DNA of 64,000 bases from an uncultured Verrucomicrobiota bacterium (GCA_903831085.1 CAIKWE010000036.1:39392-103391); one strand, 5' to 3'. Counted from the first letter of the stretch, positions 52,401-63,048 are shown. Program-made: numbers and translations. The notes: generated by a model from the letters alone, not told the origin.

Positions 52401-54155
52401 TCAGTCCTTGCCTTGCAGGGCCATCAGAAACTCGGCGTTGCTCTTGGTCTTTTTCAGCCGGTTAATAAGCAGTTCCATCGCCTCGACCGCCGGAACATCT
52501 TTAAGCGCCTTGCGTAGCGTCCAAATCCGGGCCAGTTCGTCTTTATGGAGAAGAAGCTCTTCCTTGCGGGTTCCGCTCTTCTCGATATTGATGGCCGGGA
52601 AGATGCGCTTACCAACCAGATCGCGGTCGAGCGCCAGCTCCATGTTGCCGGTGCCTTTAAATTCTTCAAAGATCACCTCATCCATGCGGCTGCCGGTATC
52701 AACCAGCGCCGTTGAAATAATCGTCAGGCTGCCGCCGCCTTCAATATTGCGGGCCGCGCCGAAAAACCGTTTCGGCTTGTGCAGTGCATTGGCATCCACG
52801 CCGCCGGACAGAATCTTTCCGCTGTGCGGCTGAATGGTGTTATAGGCACGCGCCAGACGGGTGATGCTGTCGAGCAGAATGATGACGTCTTCACCGTTTT
52901 CAACGCGGCGTTTCGCCATTTCGATCACGATTTCGGCAACTTGCACATGGCGCTCCGGATGCTCATCAAAGGTCGAAGAAAGCACTTCGGCCTTCGTCGT
53001 GCGCTGCATATCCGTCACCTCTTCAGGACGTTCGTCGATCAACAGAATGATCAGCTTGGAGTCCGGGCTGTTCACTGAAATGCTGTTGGCGATTTTCTGC
53101 AGAAGAACCGTCTTGCCGGTGCGCGGCGGCGCGACAATCAGTCCGCGCTGCCCTTTGCCAATCGGCGTCGCCAGATCCATCACGCGCATCGAAATTTCGT
53201 CAGCGGTGGTTTCGAGACCCAGACGCTCATCCGGGAAAAGCGGCGTCAAATTTTCGAACGGAATGCGGTTGAGATTCTTCTCCGGCGCATTGTTGTTGAC
53301 CTTATCGACCGACAGCAGCGCGAAGAACCGTTCTTTCGGACGCGGCGAGCGGATCGGCCCTTCAAGCAGGTCGCCGGTGCGCAAACCGAAACGGCGAATC
53401 TGAGACGGCGAAACATAAATGTCTTCCGGGTTCGGCAGATAGTTATTTTCTGAAGACCGCAAAAAGCCGAACTTGTCCGGCAGCACTTCCAGGATACCGC
53501 GGCAGAGGGCTTCGTTGCCCCAGCGGATCTGGGTTTTGAGGATTTCGAAAATCAGCTCGTGCTTGCGCAGACCGGCCGGATCTTCGATCGAATAGCTTTC
53601 CGCCAGAACTTTAAGCTCCGGAATCTCCGTCACCTGCAGTTCAAAAAGTTTCAGCGTCGGCATTTTCTTGGCCGGCGCGTCGGACACGCGTTCCTGCTCG
53701 TCGCCGTTTCCGCCGCTATTTCCATTGCCGTGGCCGCCACGGTTTCCGCCGCCGTCATTCCGCCCGTGATGACGGGGATTGCGATTGTTATTCTGCCGGC
53801 GGTTGTTGTCCTGCCTTTGGTTATTGTTCTGCCGCTGCCCGCGATCATCCGGCCGACGATCATCCCGACGCGGACCGCGATCGTCTTGCCGACGATCATC
53901 CTGCCGCGGACCGCGATCATCCTGGCGTTGGCCGCCATCCTGACGTTGGCCGCGATCGTCCTGATGATAGCCGTTATCCTGCGGAGACTCGCTGTCATCC
54001 GTAATTTCAACCTGCGGCACAAATCGTTCAACTGATGTCGCTGGTTCTACCATAGCAACCTCATCCGGAGCTGGTTTCGACACTGCACCCTTCGCGACCC
54101 TTGGAGCCCTTGGAGCTTTTACCGGCTTTGCGACATCTTCCTGTTCTTCACTCAT
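52401..54155 (-). CDS. rho: Transcription terminator Rho with long disordered N-terminal region
   Basis: Hexameric ATPase that ends transcription. The N-terminus (about residues 1-155) is low in complexity, with repeats of Arg-Gln-Asp-Asp-Arg-Gly and a Gln/Asn/Arg/Gly-rich tract (about 60-150), before the Rho N domain ([18 protein letters not shown]). The primary RNA-binding part has [21 protein letters not shown]; Walker A is [11 protein letters not shown] (about 330), followed by [23 protein letters not shown] and the R-loop region. 584 residues, against about 420 in E. coli. The start ATG 54155 overlaps coaE by 8 bp. Confidence 0.95.
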   Translation of the reverse strand: MSEEQEDVAKPVKAPRAPRVAKGAVSKPAPDEVAMVEPATSVERFVPQVEITDDSESPQDNGYHQDDRGQRQDGGQRQDDRGPRQDDRRQDDRGPRRDDRRPDDRGQRQNNNQRQDNNRRQNNNRNPRHHGRNDGGGNRGGHGNGNSGGNGDEQERVSDAPAKKMPTLKLFELQVTEIPELKVLAESYSIEDPAGLRKHELIFEILKTQIRWGNEALCRGILEVLPDKFGFLRSSENNYLPNPEDIYVSPSQIRRFGLRTGDLLEGPIRSPRPKERFFALLSVDKVNNNAPEKNLNRIPFENLTPLFPDERLGLETTADEISMRVMDLATPIGKGQRGLIVAPPRTGKTVLLQKIANSISVNSPDSKLIILLIDERPEEVTDMQRTTKAEVLSSTFDEHPERHVQVAEIVIEMAKRRVENGEDVIILLDSITRLARAYNTIQPHSGKILSGGVDANALHKPKRFFGAARNIEGGGSLTIISTALVDTGSRMDEVIFEEFKGTGNMELALDRDLVGKRIFPAINIEKSGTRKEELLLHKDELARIWTLRKALKDVPAVEAMELLINRLKKTKSNAEFLMALQGKD

Positions 54156-54771
54156 AACTCTTCCTCTTCTCACGTCTAATCTCTTCAACGAGACCGATTA
54201 TCCGGTTGCGTAACGCATCGGGCGTCCCGCCGTTTTCAATTATAAAATCTGCCCGGGCCGCCTTCTCCGGCTGCGGCATCTGAGCCGCAATCCGCTTACG
54301 CGCCTCTTCTCTCGACATTCCGCGTTTTTCCAATCGCTGGAAAATCTGTTCTTCAGGTGCCGTCACACAGATCACCGCATCCCAGCCTTCCGTCCAGTCC
54401 GCCTCAAACAGAAGCGGTACCAGCACTGCGGCATCCTCCTGCGCCTCGCGGCACTCTTCAATCCAACCCTTCGCCGCCGCAATAACCGCCGGATGCACCA
54501 GCCGGTTCAGTGCCTCACGGGCCTGCGGATCGGCAAAAACGTTCTTCCCTAGTCTCGCCCGGTCAATTTTGCCATCCTCCGCCAGAATCGCATCGCCGAA
54601 ATGTTCAACCACCGCGGCGTATACAGAACGGCCTTTACCCATCAGTTCATGCGCCAGAAAATCACTATCCAGCACCTTGAAGCCTTCCGCGGATAAAATG
54701 CGTCCCGTTTCTGTTTTTCCGCAGGCAATACCGCCGGTAATGCCCAAAATAATCGCTTGCGGTGAATTCAT
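54148..54771 (-). CDS. coaE: Dephospho-CoA kinase
   Basis: Last step of CoA synthesis. The P-loop is [16 protein letters not shown] (about 11-26), DSDFLAHEL (about 36) and the LID region [17 protein letters not shown] (about 147-163) match the family. 207 residues, normal. A TTCCAA palindrome is read IFQRLEKRG in the LID approach, where the family has RL...R. The stop region overlaps the rho start by 8 bp, so coaE and rho are cotranscribed. Confidence 0.95.
   Translation of the reverse strand: MNSPQAIILGITGGIACGKTETGRILSAEGFKVLDSDFLAHELMGKGRSVYAAVVEHFGDAILAEDGKIDRARLGKNVFADPQAREALNRLVHPAVIAAAKGWIEECREAQEDAAVLVPLLFEADWTEGWDAVICVTAPEEQIFQRLEKRGMSREEARKRIAAQMPQPEKAARADFIIENGGTPDALRNRIIGLVEEIRREKRKSYE
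54328..54342. repeat. TTCCAA-TCG-CTGGAA palindrome inside coaE
   Basis: One mismatch from the perfect core, with T-run and A-run flanks; read IFQRLEK. Confidence 0.75.
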
Positions 54772-54894
54772 AAATTATGACGAACAGACTGGAATCCGGC
54801 TGATCAAAAAACGTTCGGTGAAAATTGGAAGATGGGGGAAAGCGCCGGAATGTGCGGGAATAGTTACCGTAACCCTTTTGAATGTCAACCCTGT

Positions 54895-55302
54895 TTAACC
54901 CTGAGCATCGAGATAATTCTGCAGGATGATCTGCGCGGCCACCTTGTCCACCACACCTTTGCGCCGCTTGCCGTCGAGCCCAGCCTCGCGTAACACATTG
55001 TGCGCGCTCACCGTGCTCAGCCGCTCATCCCACTCAAAAACCGGCACGGCCGTTCTGGTCTTCAGCTTTTCAATAAACTTCCGAACCTTCTCCGTCGCCG
55101 AACCGTACGAACCGTCCATATTGCGCGGCAGACCGACGACAATCTTCTCCACCTGATGCTCGGCAATCAGGGCGACAATCTGATCCAGCCCAGCCTTCGT
55201 GCTGTCGAGCACACAGAGCGGCGACGCAAGAAACTCGGTCGGATCGCTCAGCGCAATGCCGACACGCACGTCGCCGTGGTCGATGCCGAGAACGCGTCCC
55301 AT
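54895..55302 (-). CDS. ruvX: Putative pre-16S rRNA nuclease / Holliday-junction resolvase-like protein
   Basis: YqgF/RuvX family nuclease of the RNase H fold. GIDHGDVRVGIALSDP (about 5-20, with the catalytic Asp), VVGLPRNMDGSYG (about 55) and VFEWDERLSTVSAHNVL (about 95) are the family motifs, and DKVAAQIILQNYLD closes it. 135 residues, normal. Its start overlaps the membrane-protein stop (TAATG). coaE follows after 123 bp. Confidence 0.92.
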   Translation of the reverse strand: MGRVLGIDHGDVRVGIALSDPTEFLASPLCVLDSTKAGLDQIVALIAEHQVEKIVVGLPRNMDGSYGSATEKVRKFIEKLKTRTAVPVFEWDERLSTVSAHNVLREAGLDGKRRKGVVDKVAAQIILQNYLDAQG

Positions 55303-55790
55303 TATTTAAACTTCTCTGTATTGATATGGAGTTTTTCAATCTGCTGGGCTTTTACAAGGTACACTTTATGAACCCTGTCAACCGCACGCTTCGCGATGGG
55401 CTCCAGCGTCAAAACCGCCCCGATCGTCAGTAAGGTGACCGTCCAGGCGATCAGCGCCTTAACATATCCGCCGTTTTGAAGAAAACCGGTCAGCGGAACA
55501 ACAACGGCCAGTAGCACCAGAACCGCCATGATCAGCGACACCCAGAAGGGAAAATAAGTAAAAGCCGGAACAACGGCCATCACCGCGAAAAGCATCACTA
55601 ACCCGAACACTGTAATCAGAACCCCCGTGACATAAAAGGCGCCCAAAGCCCCTAAGCTGGTGCCGACACGGCTCAGAGCCAGCGCGCCGAGCAGGATGCA
55701 GAGAGCAACTACCACATACATTTCCGACGGAGTTTCTCTGCCGAAAAAGTTAAAGAACAACCCGCACAGTTCGCTCAGCCATTCATCCAT
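55302..55790 (-). CDS. Membrane protein of unknown family
   Basis: A 162-residue protein with about four to five membrane helices (about 22-42, 48-70, 74-96, 108-130) and a charged C-terminal tail (RVHKVYLVKAQQIEKLHINTEKFK, about 138-162) that may be a short amphipathic helix. I do not recognise it. It lies between manC (18 bp before) and ruvX (1-bp overlap) on the same strand, so it is cotranscribed with both. Confidence 0.72.
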   Translation of the reverse strand: MDEWLSELCGLFFNFFGRETPSEMYVVVALCILLGALALSRVGTSLGALGAFYVTGVLITVFGLVMLFAVMAVVPAFTYFPFWVSLIMAVLVLLAVVVPLTGFLQNGGYVKALIAWTVTLLTIGAVLTLEPIAKRAVDRVHKVYLVKAQQIEKLHINTEKFK

Positions 55791-55808
55791 AATCTCCTCC
55801 CTGGCTAA

Positions 55809-56891
55809 CTAAAGCAGGTCATCAAAGGATTTTGTTTCACGCAGTGCCGTCACCATTCTCTTAATGTCCTGTGCGCGGTCTTTTGTACAAACCAGCGTCA
55901 CACCCTCAGCTTGAACGACAATCAGATTCTCTGCGCCGATCACTGCGGTCAGCCGATCTTTTGAAAAAACAACATTGTTCTTCGCATCGACCTGCATACA
56001 GCAACCAATCAGCGTATTGCCGTTCGGATCCTGAGGGTAGTGGCTTTCTAAAGCAGGCCACGTGCCAATATCATCCCATGCGAAGGTTCCGCAGGCCATC
56101 ACGATATTATCCGCCTTCTCCATCAGCGCATAGTCCACCGAAATTTTTCCAAGGGTCGGATAGGTTTTTCCCAAACCTTGGAAAATTTCGCCGCGTTTCG
56201 CATACACCGTCAGCTCATCCATCAGCTTTTTCATTTCCGGACAGTGCGCCGCAAACGCTTTTCCAAGGGTTGGAACCGACCAGATAAACATGCCCGAATT
56301 CCAGAAAAACTTTCCGGTATCCAAATAGGTCTGAGCCGTCGTAGCGTCCGGCTTTTCGACAAACCGTACCGCCTTCTTACACTGCACCCCCTCGGCCTTC
56401 GCGAAATCCGCGCCGGACTCGATGTAGCCGAAACCCGTGCTCGGAAACGTCGGCTGAATACCGATCGTCACCAGAATTTCATGCTTCTCCGCGAGATCCA
56501 TGCCGCCGCGCAAGGTTGCCCTGAAAACATCCAGATCACCCATCACCTGATCGGCCGTCAGCACCGCGAAAACCGCCTTCGGATCGCGTGCCCCGACCAG
56601 CGCCCCGCCGCAAGCCACCGCCGCCGCCGTATCGCGACCGATCGGCTCGCCGACAATATTTTCCGGCGGCAGCATCGGTGCGGCCCTTTGCGTCGCCTCG
56701 ACTAAATCGGCATTCGTCACCACAAAAACATTTTCCGGCGGAATCAACCCGTCGAGCCGCTCCACCGCCTGTGCAATCAACGGCTTATCGCCCACCAGCG
56801 CCAGCAACTGCTTCGGATGCTTCGACGTACTCAGCGGCCAGAACCGCTCGCCCTTCCCGCCCGCCATAATCACTGCATAACGTCCTGACAT
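55809..56891 (-). CDS. manC: Mannose-1-phosphate guanylyltransferase
   Basis: Makes GDP-mannose from GTP and mannose-1-phosphate for glycan synthesis. Nucleotide-binding signature VIMAGGKGERFWPLSTSKHPKQLL (residues 8-31), FVVTNADLVE, GRDTAAAVACGGALV, LTADQVM and FVEKPDATTAQTYL with the FWNSGMFIWSV block (about 190). About 360 residues, lacking the C-terminal isomerase domain of bifunctional enzymes. Three TTCCAA palindromes are read as SVPTLGKAF, EIFQGLGK and YPTLGKIS. It lies downstream of the HEAT/nuclease-like gene and upstream of the membrane protein in one transcript. Confidence 0.93.
   Translation of the reverse strand: MSGRYAVIMAGGKGERFWPLSTSKHPKQLLALVGDKPLIAQAVERLDGLIPPENVFVVTNADLVEATQRAAPMLPPENIVGEPIGRDTAAAVACGGALVGARDPKAVFAVLTADQVMGDLDVFRATLRGGMDLAEKHEILVTIGIQPTFPSTGFGYIESGADFAKAEGVQCKKAVRFVEKPDATTAQTYLDTGKFFWNSGMFIWSVPTLGKAFAAHCPEMKKLMDELTVYAKRGEIFQGLGKTYPTLGKISVDYALMEKADNIVMACGTFAWDDIGTWPALESHYPQDPNGNTLIGCCMQVDAKNNVVFSKDRLTAVIGAENLIVVQAEGVTLVCTKDRAQDIKRMVTALRETKSFDDLL
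56147..56275. repeat. Three TTCCAA palindromes inside manC
   Basis: Cores at 56147 (TTCCAA-GGG-TCGGAT), 56169 (TCCCAA-ACC-TTGGAA) and 56261 (perfect, GGG). The first two are 22 bp apart. In the middle one the left arm is one base off. Confidence 0.8.
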
Positions 56892-56927
56892 TATCTTCTC
56901 CTTAAAAACGGCATTTACTGCTCTTGT

Positions 56928-57794
56928 TTATTTTAGTTTCTCCAACTTGGCGAGCAGAACTTCGCGCAAGCGCGGTTTGTCATCTGGATAGAGCGAGATG
57001 AGTTTTTTCCCCTGCTGCTGGTAGAGCTGCTGTTTTTTTAGCATGCCGATTTTGTAGTCGGCGGTATCCATGCCCCAGTATTCGACATAGACATCGAACT
57101 CCGGCAGATAAAAGTCGGGCCGGATGGCGTGGCCGCTGAGAATACGGAACCGTTCGTCGTAACGGTATTTGATTCCTTCGGCAGTCAACGCTTCACAGAT
57201 CAGCCGTTCGCCATCGGACTGCACAACGGTTCCGTCTTTGGCGCGGATGGTTTTCTGCAGTTCGACTTTGGTTTCAAAGTTGCGCCGGTCGAGAAACACC
57301 TCGTCGAAGCAGTGGTCGCAGAAAGGTCGTTGAAAGGCCTTTTGCGAACGGGCGTATTCGTCCGCCGCCAGCATTACGCCGCAACGGCGGCAACAGTGAA
57401 CCACCTGTTCTTCAGCGATCCGTACCGCTTCGCGAATGGTTTTACCGGCGGCCAGCACACTGCGCTTGACGTAATCTTTTTCCACCGGGCTTTTATAGAG
57501 ATCACGTAAATCCGGCAAAACGTCCTTAGCGTGTGTTCCGAAAGCACCGAGCGCCTTGGCGGCATATTGTCGAACCTGCGGGTGAGCGTCGGAAAGCAAC
57601 GGGTGCAATATTTTCACGGCGGGTTCTGGCGCAACAATCCCAGCCAGTTTGCCAAGTGCAGAAGCAGCCAGCCGCCGAACCAACGGCGATTCGGAGCGAG
57701 TCAGCCCTGCCAGCTCATCAAACGAATTGGGGTTGGCGCTTTCGCCAAGTTCCTTGGCCCGCGCGGCCAGCTTTCTTTCGTTTCCAATGTTCAT
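56928..57794 (-). CDS. HEAT-repeat, zinc-ribbon and nuclease-like domain protein
   Basis: A 288-residue protein with three parts. Residues about 1-120 are HEAT-type helical repeats (VRRLAASALGKLAG, VRQYAAKALGAFG). Residues about 133-165 carry CCRRCG and CDHCF, two CxxC pairs, most likely one zinc ribbon. Residues about 190-288 look like a PD-(D/E)xK endonuclease: GERLICEALTAEGIKYRYDERFRI, PDFYLPEFDVYVEYWG (candidate catalytic D and E), then a conserved Lys in KKQQLYQQQGKKLISLYP. The combination suggests a DNA-binding enzyme. Single gene before manC, gap 36 bp. Confidence 0.7.
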   Translation of the reverse strand: MNIGNERKLAARAKELGESANPNSFDELAGLTRSESPLVRRLAASALGKLAGIVAPEPAVKILHPLLSDAHPQVRQYAAKALGAFGTHAKDVLPDLRDLYKSPVEKDYVKRSVLAAGKTIREAVRIAEEQVVHCCRRCGVMLAADEYARSQKAFQRPFCDHCFDEVFLDRRNFETKVELQKTIRAKDGTVVQSDGERLICEALTAEGIKYRYDERFRILSGHAIRPDFYLPEFDVYVEYWGMDTADYKIGMLKKQQLYQQQGKKLISLYPDDKPRLREVLLAKLEKLK

Positions 57795-57862
57795 GACTTG
57801 TTACATGTCCATCTGACATTTCACGGCATCCGCAACAAGTTGAACAACGCCGTAAAGGATAC

Positions 57863-58669
57863 TCAAACCGCTTTAACAGCATTCACCATCTCAGCGACAA
57901 AGGCGGCGGCATCAGCACGACCTTCCGGTGTATGCGGGTTGTTGTGGAATTTATTGACAATGGCGCTGCCGACGACGACGGCGTCGGCGAACGATGCGGC
58001 TTCGGCGGCCTGTTGCGGTGTGCCGATACCAAAGCCAAGCGCAACGGGCAATTTGGTGTGCTTTTGAATTTTTCCAACCAGTCCGCGCGCGCCTTCGGCG
58101 ATGGAGTCGCGTACACCGGTGACGCCTTCACGGGAAACGCAATAGACAAATCCGTTGGCGTCTTTGACGATTTGTTTCATCCGTTCTCCGGGCGTGGTCG
58201 GCGTGATCAGCATAATGCTGTTGAGGCTGGCGGCGGAAATAAATTTTTTGTACGGCCCGGATTCTTCGCGCGGCATGTCGAGAATCAAGAAGCCGTCAAT
58301 GCCTGCGGCGGCGGCTTCATTCATCGCTTTCTCAAATCCGCGGGCGTAGAGCGTGTTGAGGTAGGCGTAAAAAATCAGCGGGATCTGCGAGCGTTCGCGG
58401 ATTTTGGCGACGCAATTCATCACACCGTCGAACGTCGCGCCGGCGGCCAGCGCGCGGGTGGCGGCATCCTGATTAACGCGGCCATCGGCCAACGGATCGG
58501 AAAACGGCAAGCCGAGTTCGACGATATCCACACCGGCCTCTTCAAGGCGCAGGACAATGTCCACGGTGTCGGCGAGCGACGGGTCGCCCGCGCCGATGTA
58601 GGCGATGAATCCTTTTTTGCCCTGCTTTTTGAGGGCGGCGAATTTTTGATCAACACGTGTCTTTTTCAT
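57863..58669 (-). CDS. trpA: Tryptophan synthase alpha chain
   Basis: Splits indole-3-glycerol phosphate to indole. 268 residues, normal. FIAYIGAGDPSL (about 20-30), VDIVELGLPFSDPLADGRVNQ (catalytic Glu and Asp region, about 48-66; the usual Pro after DG is Arg), LILDMPREESGP (about 126), LITPTTPGERMKQI and FVYCVSREGVTG, then VALGFGIGTPQQA. No other trp genes are in the window. It overlaps mcsB by 4 bp and is the last gene of the lolC operon. Confidence 0.94.
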   Translation of the reverse strand: MKKTRVDQKFAALKKQGKKGFIAYIGAGDPSLADTVDIVLRLEEAGVDIVELGLPFSDPLADGRVNQDAATRALAAGATFDGVMNCVAKIRERSQIPLIFYAYLNTLYARGFEKAMNEAAAAGIDGFLILDMPREESGPYKKFISAASLNSIMLITPTTPGERMKQIVKDANGFVYCVSREGVTGVRDSIAEGARGLVGKIQKHTKLPVALGFGIGTPQQAAEAASFADAVVVGSAIVNKFHNNPHTPEGRADAAAFVAEMVNAVKAV

Positions 58670-59715
58670 TTTCCATCCAGGAATTTACGAATGAGCTGGG
58701 CGCGTTTGATATCGCGCTCCTCCGGACTCAGCGCCGCGCCTGCTTCTTTCTGCAGGTGAGCCGGATGAATCCGGATGAAAAGCTGGTCGATCTCGCGGCG
58801 CACCATATTCGGCAGCAGCCCAAGATCAACACCCAGCCGCAGAGCGGAGAGCAGATCGAGTGCTTCGCCGGTGGTCATCAGCGCGGCGTTAGCCAGAATG
58901 CCGTAGGCGCGGCCGACGTGGTCGTGTACACGGATTTCCTGTTTGCCCATCAGCCGCAGGCGGGCGTTCTTTTCGTGTTCGATGACTTCCAAAACAATCT
59001 GTTCGAGGTGTGCGATGATCTCCGCCTCCGGCTTGCCCAGCGTGATCTGATTCGAAATCTGGAACATGTGGCCCGAGGCCTCGGAACCTTCGCCCCACAG
59101 TCCGCGCACGGCGAGACCGATTTTAGAAACCGCGTTGATGACCGGCTTGATTTCTTCCGTCAGAACCAGCCCCGGCAGATGAAGCATCACGCTGGCGCGC
59201 AGTCCGGTGCCGACGTTGGAGGGACATGCGGTGAGATAGCCGAGTTTACTGGAAAAAGCGTAGGAAAGACTCTTCTCGAGCGCATTGTCCAGTTCATCTG
59301 CAATGTCCCACGCCTTCTGAAGATTCAACCCCGGCTGCAGCGACTGAAGACGGATATGATCCTCCTCGTTCACCATCACGGCGCGGCATTCGTCCTCGTT
59401 GACAAACACGCCGCTGCCCGTCTGGCGCTCGGCCAGTTCACGGCTGATCAGGTGGCGCTCAAAAAGCAGTTCGCGGTCAAGCGCACTCAGCTCATCCATC
59501 CGCCAGCGCAGAAAACTTTTGCTGTCCTCCACACCGTCGAACGCCAGCAGAACCTCGCTCCAGACGCGGTTGCGCACCTCTTTGGAGGCCCAGCCGGGAA
59601 AGGTGGTTTCGCGCAGATTGCGCGCCAGGCGGATACGACTGCTGATCACCGGCCCCTCTTCCGGTCCGGCTTCGAGCCAGCCGCCGTGACGCTTTAAAAA
59701 TCCGTCGAGGGTCAT
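58666..59715 (-). CDS. mcsB: Protein-arginine kinase McsB
   Basis: ATP:guanido phosphotransferase that phosphorylates arginines in proteins. Nucleotide-contact residues lie in VISSRIRLARNLRETTFPG (about 24-42), the catalytic Cys in YLTACPSNVGTGLRASV (about 157-173) and RGLWGEGSEASGHMFQISNQITLG (about 190-215). 349 residues, normal for McsB. It overlaps mcsA by 4 bp (ATGA) and trpA by 4 bp. In Firmicutes McsB works with CtsR and ClpC; neither is in this window, so the targets here are unknown. Confidence 0.93.
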   Translation of the reverse strand: MTLDGFLKRHGGWLEAGPEEGPVISSRIRLARNLRETTFPGWASKEVRNRVWSEVLLAFDGVEDSKSFLRWRMDELSALDRELLFERHLISRELAERQTGSGVFVNEDECRAVMVNEEDHIRLQSLQPGLNLQKAWDIADELDNALEKSLSYAFSSKLGYLTACPSNVGTGLRASVMLHLPGLVLTEEIKPVINAVSKIGLAVRGLWGEGSEASGHMFQISNQITLGKPEAEIIAHLEQIVLEVIEHEKNARLRLMGKQEIRVHDHVGRAYGILANAALMTTGEALDLLSALRLGVDLGLLPNMVRREIDQLFIRIHPAHLQKEAGAALSPEERDIKRAQLIRKFLDGK

Positions 59716-60221
59716 GATTTACCCCCTTCGTCGTCCTTCACGTTTTCCTCGCGGCATTTTTTGATCTGGTCGCGCAGTTTGGCGGCTTTCTCAAAATCCT
59801 CGCGGGCGATCGCCGCTTCGAGCTCTTTCTGCAGACGGGCGACTTTTGATTTCACCCGGGTCTGAGCCCCTTCGCGGGACGGGATTTTTCCAAGATGCTG
59901 TCCGCTGTGGTGCATCGCTTTGATCGCCATGGTCAGTTCCGCCATAAACGTTTTATAACAGTCTGGACAGCCGAGGCGACCGGTCTTGCGGAACTCCTCG
60001 CGGGCCATTCCGCAACGCGGACAGGCGAGGCTCAGTTCATGAGCGATATTTTTCTGCGGCCCGCTCAAACCCATCAGGATGTCCGTGATGGAAATCGGGC
60101 TGTTGATGTCAATGCCCTGCGCGACGGCGTGCTCCTCGCAGAGATGAACCTCTTTCATCTCTCCATTGACCACCTGCGTCAGGTGCACGACCGCTTCTTT
60201 ATCGCAGAGATCACACTTCAT
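59712..60221 (-). CDS. mcsA: McsA-type activator with zinc CxxC pairs and UvrB/C motif
   Basis: A 169-residue partner of McsB. Four CxxC-type pairs form zinc sites: KCDLCDK (residues 2-7), HLCEEH, ACPRCGM and LGCPDCYK. A C-terminal UVR domain (KVARLQKELEAAIAREDFEKAAKLRDQIK, about 125-155) would bind partner proteins. The start is ATG 60221; sequence upstream is open but not family-like. It is 10 bp after ilvE and overlaps mcsB. Confidence 0.92.
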   Translation of the reverse strand: MKCDLCDKEAVVHLTQVVNGEMKEVHLCEEHAVAQGIDINSPISITDILMGLSGPQKNIAHELSLACPRCGMAREEFRKTGRLGCPDCYKTFMAELTMAIKAMHHSGQHLGKIPSREGAQTRVKSKVARLQKELEAAIAREDFEKAAKLRDQIKKCREENVKDDEGGKS

Positions 60222-60231
60222 GAATTGTTCC

Positions 60232-61101
60232 CTACGCGATCTTGATGCCGTCAGCGCCGGCAAGTTTCCGGTAGGCCTGACCAAGTTTTTTCGTGACCGG
60301 GCCGGGCTTGCCGGCACCGATCGGACGTCTATCGAGATCGACCACCGCGATGACTTCTGCCGCCGTGCCGGTCAGGAAGACCTCATCGGCCGTCCAGAGT
60401 TCGTAACGAGTCATGACGGTTTCAGAAACTTCCATGCCCATTTCACGAGCAACCTGCATCACCTTATCACGCGTGATGCCTTCCAGTCCGCCGCACCAGG
60501 TGGGCGGCGTCATCAGTTTGTTCCCTTTGATGGCGAACACATTGTCACCGGAGGCTTCGGCGATAAAGCCCTGCGAGTTGAGCATGAGGCACTCCATGAC
60601 GCCGGAATTGATCGCTTCGATCTTAGCCATGATGTTGTTGAGATAGTTCAGGCTCTTAACGCGCGGGTTGACCGCCTCGGCCATATTCCGGATGGTGCCA
60701 GCCGTGATGATCTTCATGCCCTTTTCGTAAAGCTCGGCCGGATAAAGCTGAATATCCGCCGCGATGATAATAACCTGAGCCTTTTTACACTGATAAGGGT
60801 TAAGACCCAGATTGCCGACACCGCGGGTGACGACATGACGCAGATAACCGTTTTTCAGATTATTGGCCTTGCAGGTTTCGACCGTCGCGGCGATCAACGC
60901 CTCTTTGGTCATGCCGACGTCCAGCACGATCACCTTCGCGGAATCGAGCAGACGCTGCATGTGTTCATCCAGGAAAGCGATGTTGCCGTCATAAACACGG
61001 GTACCCTCAAAAACGCCGTCGCCGTAAAGCAGACCGTGGTCAAAAACCGAAACCACCGCGTCCTTTTCATCAACCAGTTTGCCGTTCAAATAAATTTTCA
61101 T
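60232..61101 (-). CDS. ilvE: Branched-chain amino acid aminotransferase family (class IV)
   Basis: PLP-dependent fold-type IV transaminase, 289 residues. FDHGLLYGDGVFEGTRVYDG (about 21-40) is the hallmark, the PLP lysine lies in RVKSLNYLNNI (about 148), and EASGDNVFAIKGN and ITRDKVMQVA follow, then FLTGTAAEV. Substrate could be branched-chain amino acids or D-amino acids; the family cannot be split safely from sequence alone. It sits in the lolD-mcsA stretch, 8 bp after lolD. Confidence 0.9.
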   Translation of the reverse strand: MKIYLNGKLVDEKDAVVSVFDHGLLYGDGVFEGTRVYDGNIAFLDEHMQRLLDSAKVIVLDVGMTKEALIAATVETCKANNLKNGYLRHVVTRGVGNLGLNPYQCKKAQVIIIAADIQLYPAELYEKGMKIITAGTIRNMAEAVNPRVKSLNYLNNIMAKIEAINSGVMECLMLNSQGFIAEASGDNVFAIKGNKLMTPPTWCGGLEGITRDKVMQVAREMGMEVSETVMTRYELWTADEVFLTGTAAEVIAVVDLDRRPIGAGKPGPVTKKLGQAYRKLAGADGIKIA

Positions 61102-61109
61102 AATCGCCC

Positions 61110-61776
<667 letters not shown>

Positions 61777-61784
<8 letters not shown>

Positions 61785-63006
61785 TGCGTAAAGCCTCCAC
61801 AGGTTCGAGACGGGCGGCGCGCCAGGCGGGAACAAGGCCAGCGAGCGTACAGATGACCAGAACGGTGGCGCAGACGGTGACGACGTCGCTGGTCGTCGTG
61901 TGCGACGGAATCTGACTGAGCTGGTAAAGTTCTTTTGGAAGCAGATCCACGCGGAACTGCGCGGAAATGAAGTTGAGCAGTTCGTTGCGATATTTCAGCG
62001 CCAGCAGGCCGAGCCCCAACCCCATTCCAGTGCCGATCACGCCCTGCACCATGCCGATCCAAAGGAATATGGCGACGATGCGTCGGTTCGAAAATCCAAT
62101 CGCTTTCAAAAGACCGATCTCATGCGTTTTCTGCACCGTGAGCGTAATCAGTGTATTGGTGATTCCAAAGGCCGCGACAATAGTGATGAAGATCAGCAGA
62201 AAAAACATCATGTTCTTTTCCGTCTGCAGCGCGGTGAACAGCTGGCGGTTCAGGTCAATCCATGTCTGCGCTTCGAAGAACGGTCCGAGCGCTTTATGAA
62301 TGTCGCGGGCGACATACGGTGCGGACATCGGGTCGGCGGTCATCACCTGAATGCTGTGAACACCCTGCTCCACATTATAAATGGAGCGCGCCGTCTGAAG
62401 CGAGGTGAGGACATAGCCGGCGTCAATTTCATACATGCCTACTTCGAAAATCCCGCTGACGGTCAGTTCTTCGGGTAAACGCAGCTCATCCCGTGAAACA
62501 AAGTTTTGCGGCGAATAGATCAACAATTTACTGCCCATCCTCAATCCCATACGCAGAGCGAGGTCACGTCCGACAATCACCTGGCCGTAGCCGACTGAAA
62601 ACTGTCCTTCGATCATGTGTTTCGGAACCTGACTGACCGTTTTTTCCAGTTCGGGATCAATCCCGCGCAATTGAGCCGGTTGCGCGTTGTCGCCGACCTG
62701 AACGAAAACCAGTCCTTCCAACGCGGGAGCCGCGCCGGTGACACCATTAACCTTTTTCAGGGCGGTCAGAATTTTGTCCGGCTGGCGCACGATGCCGCCG
62801 TATTCGCTCACTTTGACATGCGCGTTGAAACTGAGAATCCGTTCGCGCCACGTTTCGTCAAAACCGGTCATCACCGAAAGAACGACGATGAGCACGGCGA
62901 CACCCAAAGTGACGCCGAGAAGCGAAAGCAGCGTGACGACCGAAAGGAACGACCGCTTGGGCTTCAGGTACTTAAACGCCAGAAAGAGTGAAAAGGACTG
63001 TTTCAT
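61777..63006 (-). CDS. lolC: Lipoprotein-releasing ABC transporter, permease subunit (LolC/E)
   Basis: A 409-residue membrane protein: one N-terminal membrane helix (about 22-45), a large periplasmic MacB-like domain (about 46-270, with VGRDLALRMGLRMGSKLLIYS), and three C-terminal helices (FxLLIFITIVAAFGITNTLITLTVQKTHEIGLLKAIGFSNRR near 275-315, then two more). The KTHEIGLLKAIG motif is the typical contact with LolD. First gene of the operon lolC-lolD-ilvE-mcsA-mcsB-trpA. Three phased palindromes lie 43-118 bp upstream. Confidence 0.93.
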
Positions 63007-63048
63007 GAATGAGCGGCATCATACGCAGACGCGCGCTGAAAGCAAAGT

